Assembly: GCF_001729245.1 (NCBI RefSeq)
Contig: NZ_CP015217.1
Coordinates: 1,490,001-1,554,000 of the forward strand
Origin: Leptospira tipperaryensis
GTDB taxonomy: Bacteria; Spirochaetota; Leptospiria; Leptospirales; Leptospiraceae
Direction of reading: 5' to 3'
DNA: 64,000 nt
Shown: positions 63,718 to 64,000 of the stretch, piece by piece
Layout of the letters: every line of letters begins with the position of its first letter
Numbering within the stretch: the stretch's first letter is position 1
The notes under the pieces: generated by a model
Told to the model about the DNA's origin: nothing
The model's database searches: none
The model's input: only the letters and a program-made list of their open reading frames with translations
Made by a program: the position numbers and the translations under genes

Positions 63718-64000
63718 ATGAAAAGAATCTTGGTAATTGCAGCTCATCCTGATGACGACGTTTTAGGTTGCGGCGCCTTTATTTATAAACACAGGGATAA
63801 TTTTGAATTTAGAATCATTTTTATCGGAGAAGGCAGCACTTGCCGTTTCGATCTTGATAAGATCTCTTCGGCAGAGGCGCTCAAACAAATTGAGATTCGC
63901 ACGTCCTCTGCAAAAAAAAGCCTTCAAGTTCTTGGAGTGAAAAATTACAAATTTTACGACCTTCCTTGCGGAAGATTGGATCAGGTTCCAATCATTGATA
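63718..64000 (+). CDS. PIG-L (LmbE) family deacetylase, partial
   Basis: The first 94 codons of a gene cut by the window's right edge. It starts MKRILVIAAHPDDDVLGCGA, the classical zinc-binding motif (HPDD) of N-acetylglucosaminyl deacetylases, followed by FRIIFIGEGSTCRFDLDKIS. PIG-L enzymes remove N-acetyl groups from sugars, and in NulO loci they may prepare a sugar for another N-acyl group. The gene starts 9 bases after the reductase stop. Confidence 0.88.
   Translation, partial: MKRILVIAAHPDDDVLGCGAFIYKHRDNFEFRIIFIGEGSTCRFDLDKISSAEALKQIEIRTSSAKKSLQVLGVKNYKFYDLPCGRLDQVPIID

Overview
The window is a chromosomal segment of a Leptospira species. The rfb (O-antigen) locus opens with an EPS-associated MarR-type regulator. 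It contains members of the LIC12162-type transferase family, which was defined in Leptospira. TTG starts are frequent, there are many spirochaete-style lipoproteins, and nonulosonic-acid genes make up much of the locus. The flanks look less AT-rich than the L. interrogans genome, so a pathogenic-clade species of the santarosai/weilii/borgpetersenii type is my guess; this is an inference, not shown. I see no rRNA, tRNA, CRISPR array, phage or insertion sequence.

Layout. (1) 0.4-4.3 kb: two paralogous Omp85-like outer-membrane barrels around a DUF1566-type lipoprotein. (2) 4.8-10 kb: nadB and an S41/PDZ protease on the minus strand, a divergent lipoprotein-like gene, and pdxJ. (3) 10.4-17.4 kb: a plus-strand housekeeping run: a FYDLN zinc-ribbon protein, miaA, hfq, an SPFH-like membrane protein, a mannose-1-P guanylyltransferase, a 30-residue mS38/bS22-like ribosomal-type protein, a membrane protein, cheW and a large exported protein. 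(4) 17.4-25.9 kb: small exported proteins, a CBS protein, a receiver-PAS-kinase protein with a degraded ATPase domain, fbaB, cysK and an HWE/HisKA_2-type membrane kinase. (5) 26.2-30.2 kb: a copper cluster with a cupredoxin/beta-helix lipoprotein, a small membrane protein, a two-domain multicopper oxidase and SCO. (6) 30.5-34 kb: trmO, a DUF486 protein, two hsp20 genes under a CIRCE operator, a 26-bp tandem repeat array of about 13 copies, and a histone H1-like protein.

(7) 34.6-64 kb: the rfb locus, all plus strand and tightly packed. It starts with the MarR-type regulator, GDP-fucose synthase, a PglK/MsbA-type ABC exporter, a glycosyltransferase-like protein and a CBS-UDP-sugar dehydrogenase fusion. 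Next comes an unfamiliar cassette (40.5-45.9 kb): 2-hydroxyacid dehydrogenase, divergent NeuB-like synthase, CMP-sugar synthetase, SDR, APH/ChoK-like kinase and FAH-family enzyme. Two PhyH-type dioxygenase genes and an LIC12162-type transferase follow. Then comes a complete legionaminic-acid set (legB, legC, acetyltransferase, legI, legG, ptmE, amidotransferase trio, legF), and then the start of a pseudaminic-acid set (pseB, pseF). An RmlD-like reductase and a PIG-L deacetylase run off the right edge.

Three separate CMP-sugar synthetases in one locus imply three CMP-activated acidic sugars. Two are expected (legionaminic and pseudaminic acids). The third, made by the 40.5-45.9 kb cassette, is the best candidate here for an undescribed pathway.
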